Origin: Azospirillum baldaniorum
GTDB lineage: Bacteria > Pseudomonadota > Alphaproteobacteria > Azospirillales > Azospirillaceae
Assembly: GCF_003119195.2 (NCBI RefSeq)
Contig: NZ_CP022260.1
Coordinates: 1 to 64,000, forward strand
Direction: 5' to 3'
DNA length: 64,000 nt
A program made the translations under genes and the position numbers. This document shows positions 44,576-52,528 of the stretch, piece after piece (the first letter of the stretch is position 1; each line of letters opens with the position of its first letter). A model generated the notes under the pieces. That model was not told the origin of the DNA and did not search any database. It saw nothing but the letters and a program-made list of their open reading frames with translations.

Positions 44576-46717
44576 ATGTCCCAAACGCCGTACCGGATAC
44601 GCCTGCGCGTGGGAATCGCGCTGGCCTTCCTGCTGACGACGGTGCCGCTGATCGCGGTGATGCTCAGCTACCTCTATCATGAGAACTCCCGCACCGCGCT
44701 GGAGGTGGCGTCCCAGTCCATCGCGCGCACCACCCAGACGGTCACCAACGACCTGAACGGTCTGGTCAGCCCGGTGGCCCGTGTCGCCGAGGCGATGGCC
44801 GGGTTCGGGCGGATCGACCGGAACGGGCTGCGCCGCATCGAATCGCTGCGCTACTTCTCCGACGCCCTGGCCACCCTGCCGCAACTCGCCTCGCTCTATG
44901 TCGGCTTCGCCGGGGACGGCGCCTTCTTCCAGATGGCGCGGCTGGCCCCCGACGGCGGACGTTTCGGCCCCGCCGCGCCGCCGCCGGGCAGCGCGCTCGC
45001 CCTGCGCATGCAGGATTCCAGCTCCGGCTGGTTCGCCGACTCCTATTTCTACCTGCGCTCCTGGGGGCAGGTCACCGGCGTGGAGCGGGCGGAGGCGACG
45101 GAGGACCCGCGCACCGCCCCCTGGTACGTGGCGGCGCAGAAGACCGGGGCGGCGGTGATGTCCGACGCCTTCGTCCTACCCGCGACCCGGCGTCCGGTGG
45201 TCACCGTCTCCTACCGGATGGCCACCGACGACGGGGTGCCCATCGGCACCATCGGGGCCGACGTCTCGCTGGACCGGCTGGCGGACCGGCTGGACGCCCT
45301 GCGCATCGGATCATCCGGGGCGGTGTTCGTGATCGACGGCACCGGGCGGGTGATCTGCCACAACCGGGCCGACCTGCTGGTCGGCGGCGACGGCGCGACG
45401 GCGTCGCTCCACACCACCGCGTCCTTCCCCGATCCGGTGCTGGCCGAGGCGGTGGAGCGCCGCAACAGCGGGGCCGGCGACCGCTTCATCGCCCCGCTGG
45501 GGCCGCAGGGCCGCGACTACATCGTCGAGTTCGCAACCCTGGCCGACGGGATCGGCAGCGGCTGGACCGTCGGCGTGGCGGTGGAGGTGGACGAGTTCGT
45601 CGGCTCCCTCCGCCGCGCCACCTACCGCATCGTCGTGATCGGCGCCGGACTGCTGGCGGTGTCGGTCCTGCTGCTGCTGTGGCTGTCGCACCGGCTGACC
45701 CGCCCGATGCAGGACATCGTGTCGGAGACCAAGCGCATCCGCCATTTCGACCTGACCGGCCGCTTCGCCGTCCGCACCCGCGTGCAGGAGGTGGCGGAAC
45801 TGGCCGGCGCCGTGGAGGCCATGAAGGGCGGGCTGCGCCGCTTCGGCGCCTATGTGCCCAAGGCGCTGGTGCGCGACATCATCGTAACCGGCGACGGCGG
45901 CGAGCTGGGCGGCGAGACGCGTCCCCTCAGCATCCTGTTCAGCGACATCGCCGGTTTCACCGCGACCAGCGAAGCCATGCCGCCGCAGCAGGTTCTGGAC
46001 CGGCTGACCACCTATTTCGAGCGGATGACCGCCTGCATCCACGGCCATGGCGGCACGGTGGACAAGTTCATCGGCGACGCCATCATGGCCTTCTGGAACG
46101 CCCCGCGCCCCGACCCGGACCATGCGGAGCACGCTTGCCTGGCGGCGCTGGGCTGCCTGTCGGTCAACCGCGCCATCAACGACGCCTGCCTCGCCGCCGG
46201 CATGCCGCCGATGCCGACCCGCTTCGGCCTGCATCTGGGGGAGGTGGTGGTGGGCAACGTCGGCTCCTCCGACCGCATGCAGTACACGGCGCTGGGCTCC
46301 CACGTGAACCTTGCCTCGCGCATCGAGGGGCTGAACAAGGTCTACGGCACCAGCATCCTGGTCACCGGGGCGGTGGAGCACGCGGTGCGCGGGCGCTTCC
46401 TGTTCCGGCCCGTCGATCTCGCCGTGCCCTCGGGCCTGTCGGCGCCGATCGAGCTGTTCGAGCTGGTCGGCGCGCTCGACCCGCATTCGGCCTTCGCCCG
46501 CCCGCCGGAGACCCACGACCTGTGCCGCCAGTGGCACGTCGCCGTCTCGCTCTACCGCGGCCGGCGCTGGTCGGCCGCGCTGGACCTCCTGCGGCCACTG
46601 GCCGACGAGCCGGAGGTGGCGGCGCTGGCCCGGCTCTACATCGCGCGCTGCGAGCGGCTGATCGCCGACCCGCCGGACGAGGGCTGGGACCCCGCCGAGC
46701 ATTTCAAGACCAAGTAG
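44576..46717 (+). CDS. dCache-HAMP class III adenylate cyclase
   Basis: The 713-residue membrane receptor has TM1 at about 12-33 and a double-Cache periplasmic domain at 34-345 (WFADSYFYLRSWGQ and PWYVAAQ are typical). TM2 lies at 350-370, HAMP at about 371-425 and the cyclase catalytic domain at 448-625. Metal ligands Asp457 (LFSDIAGFT) and Asp501 (FIGDAIMAFW) are present. Adenine-selecting residues Lys497 and Thr571 (YTALGSHVN) and transition-state residues Asn578 and Arg582 are also present, so it should make cAMP. A short helical tail (630-713) follows. GGAG precedes the ATG. The periplasmic binding protein downstream may present its ligand. Confidence 0.92.
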   Translation: MSQTPYRIRLRVGIALAFLLTTVPLIAVMLSYLYHENSRTALEVASQSIARTTQTVTNDLNGLVSPVARVAEAMAGFGRIDRNGLRRIESLRYFSDALATLPQLASLYVGFAGDGAFFQMARLAPDGGRFGPAAPPPGSALALRMQDSSSGWFADSYFYLRSWGQVTGVERAEATEDPRTAPWYVAAQKTGAAVMSDAFVLPATRRPVVTVSYRMATDDGVPIGTIGADVSLDRLADRLDALRIGSSGAVFVIDGTGRVICHNRADLLVGGDGATASLHTTASFPDPVLAEAVERRNSGAGDRFIAPLGPQGRDYIVEFATLADGIGSGWTVGVAVEVDEFVGSLRRATYRIVVIGAGLLAVSVLLLLWLSHRLTRPMQDIVSETKRIRHFDLTGRFAVRTRVQEVAELAGAVEAMKGGLRRFGAYVPKALVRDIIVTGDGGELGGETRPLSILFSDIAGFTATSEAMPPQQVLDRLTTYFERMTACIHGHGGTVDKFIGDAIMAFWNAPRPDPDHAEHACLAALGCLSVNRAINDACLAAGMPPMPTRFGLHLGEVVVGNVGSSDRMQYTALGSHVNLASRIEGLNKVYGTSILVTGAVEHAVRGRFLFRPVDLAVPSGLSAPIELFELVGALDPHSAFARPPETHDLCRQWHVAVSLYRGRRWSAALDLLRPLADEPEVAALARLYIARCERLIADPPDEGWDPAEHFKTK

Positions 46718-46732
46718 CCAGAAGAGGACGCG

Positions 46733-47773
46733 ATGAAAAGCAGATGGACGGCGCGGCTGTTGGCCGCCTGCACGGTACTGGCGCTGGCGCTCGCCGCCGC
46801 CGGGGTGTCCGCCGAGACGGTCATCAAGCTGGCCCACCCGAACCGCAACGACGCCTTCGACAACACCGCCGGGGCCATGGCGATCGTCTTCAAGAACCAT
46901 GTGGAGGTGGCGACCGAGAAGCGCGTGCGCGTGGAGATCTTTCCCGAAGGCCAGATGGGCCGCGACGGTGACGCCGTGAAGCTGGTCCGCCAGGGGACCA
47001 TCCAGTCGGCCATCTCCTCGGTCGGCGGGGTGGCGCCGCTCTACCCGATGCTGGCGGTCATCGACCTGCCCTTCGCCTATTCCTCGGTCGCCAACGCCTA
47101 CGACGTCTTCGACGGTCCCTTCGGCCACCGGCTGGCCGAGGAGATCCGGCGCAAGGCGGGACTCGCCGTGCTGGGCTTCGGTGATCCCGGCGGGCTGTTC
47201 ACCATCACCAACTCCAAGCGCCCGATCCGCCAGCCCGAGGACATGAAGGGGCTGAAGATCCGCACCATGGATCTGGAGACGCACCGCACCATGATCGGCA
47301 GCCTGGGCGGCACGCCGGTCAACGTTGCCTGGTCGGACCTCTACAACGCCCTGGGCACCGGCGCGGTGGACGGCCAGATGAATCCGGTGCCGATCGTCCG
47401 TTTCGCCCGCTTCGACGAGGTGCAGCGCCACCTGACGCTGAGCAACCACCTGTTCCTCCCCTATGTCTGGGTGATGAACGCCAAGTTCCTGGACGACCTC
47501 GCCCCCAGCGACCGCGCGGCCGTGATGAACGCCGCCCGGCTGGGCGTCGTCGCCAGCCGCGGCCTCAGCCGCCTGATCGAATCCTCGGACCGCGGCCTGC
47601 CGCCGCTGGCGCAGCGCATGGAGGTCCACACGCTGACCCCGCGCGAGGCGGAGGCGTTCCGCAAGGTGACCCAGCCCGCGGTGCGGCAGGCCATTGAGCG
47701 GCGGTTCGGCGCCGAGGGTGTGGAGATGCTGGCCGCCTTCGAACGGGCGATCCGCGAGGAGCGGACGCCGTAA
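46733..47773 (+). CDS. Orphan TRAP-type (DctP) periplasmic substrate-binding protein
   Basis: The 346-residue protein has a signal peptide ending VSA-ET. The DctP fold follows: IKLAHPNRNDAFDNTAG at the start, GLKIRTMDLETHRTMIGSLGGTPVNVAWSDLYNALGTGAVDGQ in sections mid-chain with the carboxylate-binding arginine in KIRTM, and MNPVPIVRFARFDEV. No DctQ or DctM permease subunits are in the window; the next gene is on the other strand, ending 22 bp away. It starts 15 bp after the cyclase stop, so it is co-transcribed and could be the ligand-loading partner of the cyclase receptor. A distant TRAP permease cannot be excluded. Confidence 0.88.
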   Translation: MKSRWTARLLAACTVLALALAAAGVSAETVIKLAHPNRNDAFDNTAGAMAIVFKNHVEVATEKRVRVEIFPEGQMGRDGDAVKLVRQGTIQSAISSVGGVAPLYPMLAVIDLPFAYSSVANAYDVFDGPFGHRLAEEIRRKAGLAVLGFGDPGGLFTITNSKRPIRQPEDMKGLKIRTMDLETHRTMIGSLGGTPVNVAWSDLYNALGTGAVDGQMNPVPIVRFARFDEVQRHLTLSNHLFLPYVWVMNAKFLDDLAPSDRAAVMNAARLGVVASRGLSRLIESSDRGLPPLAQRMEVHTLTPREAEAFRKVTQPAVRQAIERRFGAEGVEMLAAFERAIREERTP

Positions 47774-47795
47774 GCGGCGCAGCCGGGCGGTCAGC

Positions 47796-48479
47796 TCATC
47801 CCATCCGCCGGACCGCTCCCCCGGCCAGCGCGCGCAACCGGCCGGCGCGACCGTGGCTGGTCCTCTCGCCCGCCCCGTCTCCGGACGCGCTTGCCGCTGC
47901 CGCGATCACCGACAGCCGCCGCGCCAGCGCCCATTCCGGTGCGCAGGCCTCCTCGCACAGCGCCCGCATCTCCGCGATGGACGGGCGCCATTTCTGCGTG
48001 CGGCGCCAGGTCCGCGCCGCCGCGTCCACCGCCCAGGCCGGGAACTCGCCGAGGTCCTCCGCCCAGTCGAGCGCGACCAGATGCTCCACCTCCGGCGCGG
48101 TGCCCTTGGCCGGATAGTGGCTGAGCAGGGCCAGGATGCGGGCGAGCAGATGGTCCGGCGACGCCGGGGCCAGGATGGAGCCGGTCAACTCGTCGAGCGC
48201 CCGCCGTGCCATCAGGGCCTGTTGGCCGGTCACCCCGTCGGGTGGGCTCCAATCCTCGGTCACCCCGTCGAAACCGCGGTCGCCGAAGCGCGGCCGGCGC
48301 TCCAGCCGTCCGGAGGCGAGGACGTCCCGGAGGGGTGTCGGCAAGGCTGAAACCAGCGTGGCGCGGCGCTCGGCCGCGGGGGCGGACGGGTCGAAGGCCG
48401 GTGACGGACGGGTCGGCAAGGGAGTCACGACCGATGGGCTTGGCCCCCTGGGCGGGGCGGAACGCGGCTGTGTGGCCAT
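47796..48479 (-). CDS. Hypothetical replication-region protein
   Basis: The 227-residue protein has a Pro-rich N-terminus and an alpha-helical core. The region DLGEFPAWAVDAAARTWRRTQKWRPSIAEMRALCEEA, given here in parts, has the shape of helicase-loader or phage-P-like proteins found in plasmid and prophage replication modules. It is 9 bp downstream of the winged-helix protein gene on the same strand, so the two are probably one operon reading away from the iteron array. I cannot assign a function; a role in replisome loading is a weak inference. The ATG at 48479 is the only good start. Confidence 0.6.
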   Translation of the reverse strand: MATQPRSAPPRGPSPSVVTPLPTRPSPAFDPSAPAAERRATLVSALPTPLRDVLASGRLERRPRFGDRGFDGVTEDWSPPDGVTGQQALMARRALDELTGSILAPASPDHLLARILALLSHYPAKGTAPEVEHLVALDWAEDLGEFPAWAVDAAARTWRRTQKWRPSIAEMRALCEEACAPEWALARRLSVIAAAASASGDGAGERTSHGRAGRLRALAGGAVRRMG

Positions 48480-48488
48480 GGTGTGTCT

Positions 48489-49325
48489 TTACCTCCAGGC
48501 CTGCGGGACGTGGCCGGCGTTGAGCTTGGCCGCCGCGGCCATCCAAGCACCGAGCTTCTGTTCGGGAACGGGAACGTTCGATGGCGGCCTTGCAGGGGTG
48601 GCCGGGCCCGTCGGCCGCAGCATCGGCGCCTTGCCGACGGCGGCGTCCTGCGTCAGCCAAGCTTTCCAGGCGGCCCCGGCGTCACGGTAGCGGTAGCCGT
48701 GGGCTTGGCAGCGCAGGCGGAACCCTTCGGCGTGACGGTCGAGATCCACCCAGGCGAAGCGGCTTTCGGCCCAGGCGCGGTCTCCGGCATCGGGCGTCCA
48801 GCCGTCCGGCACGGCTTGCGCAAGCCCGCGCGAGGTGTGCGAGTCCAGAGTCTGTTCGGATTCCGGCTGTTCCTGTCGCACTGGCGCACATGGGGAGTCG
48901 GCGGGAGCGACATCCTTGGCCGGTGTCTGCACAGGGGGCATCGCGGCCTGGTCGCACGCTGCACCGGCTGCCGGAATCGGTCCGTCGCCGGGGGCCAGCC
49001 GCAGCCGGTACAGGCAGGACAGCCGCCCGCCTGAGGCGGAGCGGCGGGACTCCCTCGCGATCACCCCGGATTCGGCAAGATGGCCGAGGATGCGGTTCAC
49101 CGTGCTGCGGCTGCGCTTCAGCGCGGTGGCGAGAGTCGCCTGGGACGGCCAGCATTCGCCGCGGGCGTTGGCGTAGGTCGCCAGCGCCGCCAGCACGGCC
49201 AGACCGTCGGCGTCGATGGCGGGGTGGCCGAGCCACCAGGCCGGAATCCGGCCCCACCGCCCAGTGTCCGCGGGCGGTCCGGAATCCGGCGTGTCGTCCA
49301 ATGGCATGTCGTCGCGGGGTGTCAT
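48489..49325 (-). CDS. Winged-helix (HTH_36-type) DNA-binding protein of the replication region
   Basis: The 278-residue protein has an N-terminal winged-helix domain (about 25-105; CWPSQATLATALKRSRSTVNRILGHLAESGVIA in outline) of the HTH_36 type seen in plasmid and phage replication proteins. A variable linker follows. A C-terminal segment DGWTPDAGDRAWAES and DAGAAWKAWL resembles the DnaT/primosomal DNA-binding motif. The ATG at 49325 is preceded by GGAG 8 nt upstream; the frame is open further upstream into the iterons but without a ribosome site. It diverges from the initiator gene across the iteron array, and the first inverted iteron lies about 100 bp upstream of it. Confidence 0.75.
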   Translation of the reverse strand: MTPRDDMPLDDTPDSGPPADTGRWGRIPAWWLGHPAIDADGLAVLAALATYANARGECWPSQATLATALKRSRSTVNRILGHLAESGVIARESRRSASGGRLSCLYRLRLAPGDGPIPAAGAACDQAAMPPVQTPAKDVAPADSPCAPVRQEQPESEQTLDSHTSRGLAQAVPDGWTPDAGDRAWAESRFAWVDLDRHAEGFRLRCQAHGYRYRDAGAAWKAWLTQDAAVGKAPMLRPTGPATPARPPSNVPVPEQKLGAWMAAAAKLNAGHVPQAWR

Positions 49326-49422
49326 GGTGCGGTCTCCGCAAGGCTGTCGGGACCGGCTGCGCACGGAATGCGGGCCGGTGGCTTTGCGGATCAGGATTCC
49401 CAGCGGCGCGCGGCTCTTCAAA

Positions 49423-50017
49423 CCGCGGGCAATCGCTCCATAGCCGGGCATGGAGCGGTAACCCGCGCCGTTGAAGCCCCGGCTCGCGCTTCTGGAGCCT
49501 TTGCCCGCCGATATGGAGCGATGGCCCGCGCTTCATCGCCGAATCGGAATCCTGGAGCGGGAACCCGCGCCCCTGGAGCGATAGCCCGCGCCTCCGGATT
49601 CGGACGTATGGAGCCATGGCCCGCGGCCGGTGCGCCGGAGCATGGAGTGACAGCCCGCGGTTCGGCGGGTGATCCTCCGCCTGCTATGGAGCCATAGCCC
49701 GCGGGCATGGAGCGATAGCCCGCGCCCTGCCTTCCTCACCCGCACCCGGTGGTAACCCGGTGGCGAGCATGGGATGGAGCTTTTGCTCGCGCTTCCCCGC
49801 TCGGCCCCCTGGAGTTCCGACTCGCGGGGCGACTCGCGGCCATGGAGTGATAGCCCGCGCCTTGCTCCTCGCCTGGGTCTTTGCTGGCACGGAACGATTC
49901 GCATCGGTGGGCGGAGTCGCGGACAGAGTCGAAAGATGTCAACGCCATGCCGGGAAAGCGCGGGCTGTTGCTCCATACCCGCGGGCTATCGCTCCATGGG
50001 CGCGGGCAAAGGCTCTA
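49423..50017 (+). repeat. Iteron array: probable replication origin (oriV)
   Basis: There are seventeen copies of an 18-bp repeat with consensus TGGAGCGATAGCCCGCGC. Thirteen are direct, starting at 49451, 49472 (degenerate), 49493, 49514, 49553, 49574, 49609, 49643, 49687, 49708, 49775, 49810 and 49843. Four are inverted, starting at 49423, 49958, 49979 and 50000. Many are exactly 21 bp apart (two helical turns), others 33-35 bp. The array fills the space between the divergent winged-helix gene and the initiator gene. The last inverted trio is 84-143 bp before the initiator ATG and may be its autoregulatory operator. I saw no clear DnaA box or AT-rich unwinding element inside. Confidence 0.92.
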
Positions 50018-50100
50018 TACCGAAGGAGGTCGCCCGTCACGAAGCGGTTGTCAGGGCGCGTCCGCCGCCGCATGGTCATAGCCGGGCAAGGAGGGATTGG

Positions 50101-51333
50101 ATGAGCAAGATCGCGACACCCGGCGCGCTGCAACTGGTTCTGTTCGAGCTGGAGGACCGCTCCCAGTCGCACCTGATCGCGCTGTACGATCTGGCGCCGC
50201 GCTACGTCTTCGCCTCGCGCGACGGCGGACGGTCCGCGGAGACCGCGCCGGCGAAGGGCAATTTCGTCGCGTCGATCAAGCGCGAGTTCACCTATCACGG
50301 CAGCACCTTCCACCTGACCATCCAGCCCGCCCGTCTGACCAAGATGGTCAACCGCGACCAGGTCAGCCGCGACGACGGGACCGCCCAGGCCGACGGCCAG
50401 ACCGAGATCGAATACGAGGTCTTCCCCGCCGAGCGCGAGCAGGTGGTGGAGCATGTGGTGCGCCGCCTCGCCATGGACCGCTCGCGCCTGTCGCTGGGCG
50501 GCGAGAACCGCGACAAGGTCCAGATGCGCTTCACCCTCTACGAGATTCAGCGCGAACTGAAGGCGGTCGGCCACACCCTGTCGATCCGCGACATCCGCGA
50601 ATCGCTGACCATCCTGGCGCGCTCGCGCATCATCATCGGCAAGCCGGCGGAGGGGGTGAAGAAAGGCCGCGGGGCCAACCTGCTGGAATCCACGGCCTTT
50701 CCGGTGCTGGCCATCCGCTCCCGTCCTGATCTGATCGGCGACGAGGGGGGCGACGAGGAAACCCACCTGCAGTTCAACCCGCTGGTCTCCTCGGCCATCC
50801 GGAACCTGGAATTCAAGCCGGTCAGCTACCAGTGGCTGATGCGGCTGAAGAGCCCGGTCTCCCGCTGGCTCTACAACCGTCTCAGCGCCGAGTACGACTA
50901 TTCGGGGGCGGAGGCGCCGGGCGATCTGGGCGCCAAAGCGATGACGCTCTCGGCGGACGAGATCATCAAGAACAGCGGCATGAATGTGTGGAGCCGCCGT
51001 CGCGACACGTTGCGCGCGGTGACCTCGGCGGTGGATGCCCTGGTCGAGGAAGGAATTCTGACCAGCGCGGAGAAACTCTACGACAAGGTGGGCGCCCGCA
51101 TCGAGGGGATCACCTACGTGATGCTGCCCAGCGCCAAGTTCCTCGCCCAGGTGCGCAAGGCACAGGCGGTGGAGAATGCCAACGTGGCGGCCATGCGGGC
51201 GATCACCGGCGACGACCGCCGGCCCACCGACTTCGTGCCGGTCACCCCAGCCGCGACGGTGGAGACCCGCGCCCGCCGTGCCAAGCGGCTGACCGAGGAG
51301 CCGCCGCGCCTGCCGATGGCCGAGGCCGGCTGA
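50101..51333 (+). CDS. Iteron-binding replication initiator protein (Rep)
   Basis: The 410-residue protein starts with a strong AAGGAGG ribosome site. Two winged-helix-like regions are recognisable: about 130-235 (MRFTLYEIQRELKAVGHTLSIRDIRESLTIL in part) and about 255-370 (WLMRLKSPVSRWLYNRLS; DEIIKNSGMNVWSRRRDTLRAV; LVEEGILTSAEKLYDKV). This is the two-domain plan of plasmid Rep proteins. The family resembles initiators of alphaproteobacterial megaplasmids. The iteron array directly upstream supports the assignment strongly. No parAB partition genes are present in the window. Confidence 0.88.
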   Translation: MSKIATPGALQLVLFELEDRSQSHLIALYDLAPRYVFASRDGGRSAETAPAKGNFVASIKREFTYHGSTFHLTIQPARLTKMVNRDQVSRDDGTAQADGQTEIEYEVFPAEREQVVEHVVRRLAMDRSRLSLGGENRDKVQMRFTLYEIQRELKAVGHTLSIRDIRESLTILARSRIIIGKPAEGVKKGRGANLLESTAFPVLAIRSRPDLIGDEGGDEETHLQFNPLVSSAIRNLEFKPVSYQWLMRLKSPVSRWLYNRLSAEYDYSGAEAPGDLGAKAMTLSADEIIKNSGMNVWSRRRDTLRAVTSAVDALVEEGILTSAEKLYDKVGARIEGITYVMLPSAKFLAQVRKAQAVENANVAAMRAITGDDRRPTDFVPVTPAATVETRARRAKRLTEEPPRLPMAEAG

Positions 51334-51355
51334 CGAGGGCCCGTCGCGGCCGGGT

Positions 51356-51811
51356 TCAGTCCCGGTCGGCGGCGGCGTTCAGCGAGTCGCGCAGGCGCAG
51401 CAGAGCGTCGCGCAGTCCGGCGAGGTCGGGCAGCGGGCAGTTCGCCGCCGCCGCGATGTGCTCCGGCAGCGCCGTCGCCCGGTCCCGCAGGGCGGTGCCC
51501 TGCGGCGTCAGGTGGATGCGCACCAGCCGCTCATCCGACGGATCGCGCCCGCGGGTGACCAGCCCCTGCCCTTCCAGCCGCTTCAGCAGCGGGGTCAGCG
51601 TGCCGCTGTCGAGCAGCAGTCGCTCCCCCAGCGCCTTCATGGTCTGGCCGTCCTGCTCCCAGAGGAGAAGCATGACCAGATATTGCGGGTAGGTCAGCTC
51701 CAGCGCCTCCAGCAGCGGGCGGTATACCCGCGTCATCGCCAAGTTCGCCGAATAGAGGGCGAAGCAGGCCTGGTTGGCCAGAAGCAGCGGGTTGTCGTTC
51801 TCGGTGCTCAT
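51356..51811 (-). CDS. ohrR: OhrR, MarR-family organic hydroperoxide sensor-repressor (2-Cys type)
   Basis: The 151-residue MarR-type winged-helix protein has a DNA-recognition region LGERLLLDSGTLTPLLKRLE (61-80) and wing TRGRDPSDERLVRIHLT. The reactive cysteine is Cys16 in NQACFALYSAN and a second cysteine sits at Cys125 in AANCPLPD, matching the 2-Cys OhrR mechanism in which peroxide drives an intersubunit disulfide and releases DNA. It lies 115 bp downstream of ohr on the same strand. Frame extension upstream to 51886 lacks conserved sequence. It probably represses ohr through the palindromes at 52.43-52.48 kb. Confidence 0.92.
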   Translation of the reverse strand: MSTENDNPLLLANQACFALYSANLAMTRVYRPLLEALELTYPQYLVMLLLWEQDGQTMKALGERLLLDSGTLTPLLKRLEGQGLVTRGRDPSDERLVRIHLTPQGTALRDRATALPEHIAAAANCPLPDLAGLRDALLRLRDSLNAAADRD

Positions 51812-51926
51812 CGTTCGGGGGTTCCCAGCCAGGGACGCATCGCGGGCCTGTTGCGCGCGACCCCATAGCGCATGGGGGTATGGCACGCAACACGCCCGCG
51901 AGCATGAAACCCTGTTATGCGCCCTG

Positions 51927-52346
51927 TTACGCGATGGCCGTGCTCACCGCGATGTTGCCCTTGGTCGCGTGGCTGTAGGGGCAGACCTTGTGGGCGCGTG
52001 CCACCAGATCCTCGGCCGCCGCCTTGTCCAGGCCGGGCAGCGACACGGTGAGATCCACCGCGATGCCGAAGCCCTCACCGTCGTCGCGCGGGCCGATGCC
52101 GACCTGGGCGGTCACCGTCACGTCCGCCGGAACGGTGATCTTGTCGCGGTTGCCGACGAACTTCATGGCGCCGAGGAAGCAGGCCGAATAGCCGGCGGCG
52201 AACAGCTGCTCGGGGTTGGTGGCGCCACCCTTGCCGCCCAGCTCCTTCGGGGCGGCCAGCGCCACCGACAGCAGGCCGTCGTCGGTCTCCGCCTTGCCGT
52301 CACGCCCGCCGGTGGCCGTCGCCTTGGTCGTGTAGAGGATCTTCAT
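51927..52346 (-). CDS. ohr: Organic hydroperoxide resistance protein Ohr
   Basis: This is a 139-residue thiol peroxidase of the Ohr/OsmC family. The peroxidatic cysteine is in YSACFLGAM (about residue 56) and the resolving cysteine in VCPYSHAT (about 122). LYTTKATATGGRDG at the N-terminus and NPEQLFAAGY are diagnostic for Ohr rather than OsmC. It detoxifies fatty-acid and other organic peroxides in the cytoplasm with lipoyl-dependent reduction. The start is ATG at 52346; the longer open frame upstream is not conserved. It is the first gene of the ohr-ohrR pair. Confidence 0.95.
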   Translation of the reverse strand: MKILYTTKATATGGRDGKAETDDGLLSVALAAPKELGGKGGATNPEQLFAAGYSACFLGAMKFVGNRDKITVPADVTVTAQVGIGPRDDGEGFGIAVDLTVSLPGLDKAAAEDLVARAHKVCPYSHATKGNIAVSTAIA

Positions 52347-52434
52347 TGCGTGAACTCCTTCGAACAGATGGATCGTTTCGATCGGGGAAGCGGGTTGCCG
52401 CTTGTTGTCGAGAAGGACTATCGCGCAAAATTGA

Positions 52435-52480
52435 ATTGCGCGCAATGTAAATGGTCATGCGCCATTTCATTGCGCGCAAT
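52435..52480. promoter_or_regulatory. Twin 12-bp palindromes upstream of ohr (OhrR operator candidates)
   Basis: ATTGCGCGCAAT occurs perfectly twice, at 52435-52446 and 52469-52480 (34 bp apart), 89 and 123 bp upstream of the ohr start. Surrounding bases are AT-rich. OhrR operators elsewhere are AT-rich palindromes with AATT/ATTG arms, so repression by the adjacent OhrR is likely. Confidence 0.65.
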
Positions 52481-52528
52481 GCATCGCCGGAATGGCGTCC
52501 AGGCACGCGCTTCGCAAGGCGGCGCGGA

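Noticed and set aside
49423..50017. Repeat array considered as a CRISPR
   Set aside because: Units are 18 bp, degenerate, in both orientations and spaced at 21 or 33-35 bp without unique spacers of constant length; no cas genes. It fits iterons beside an initiator gene.
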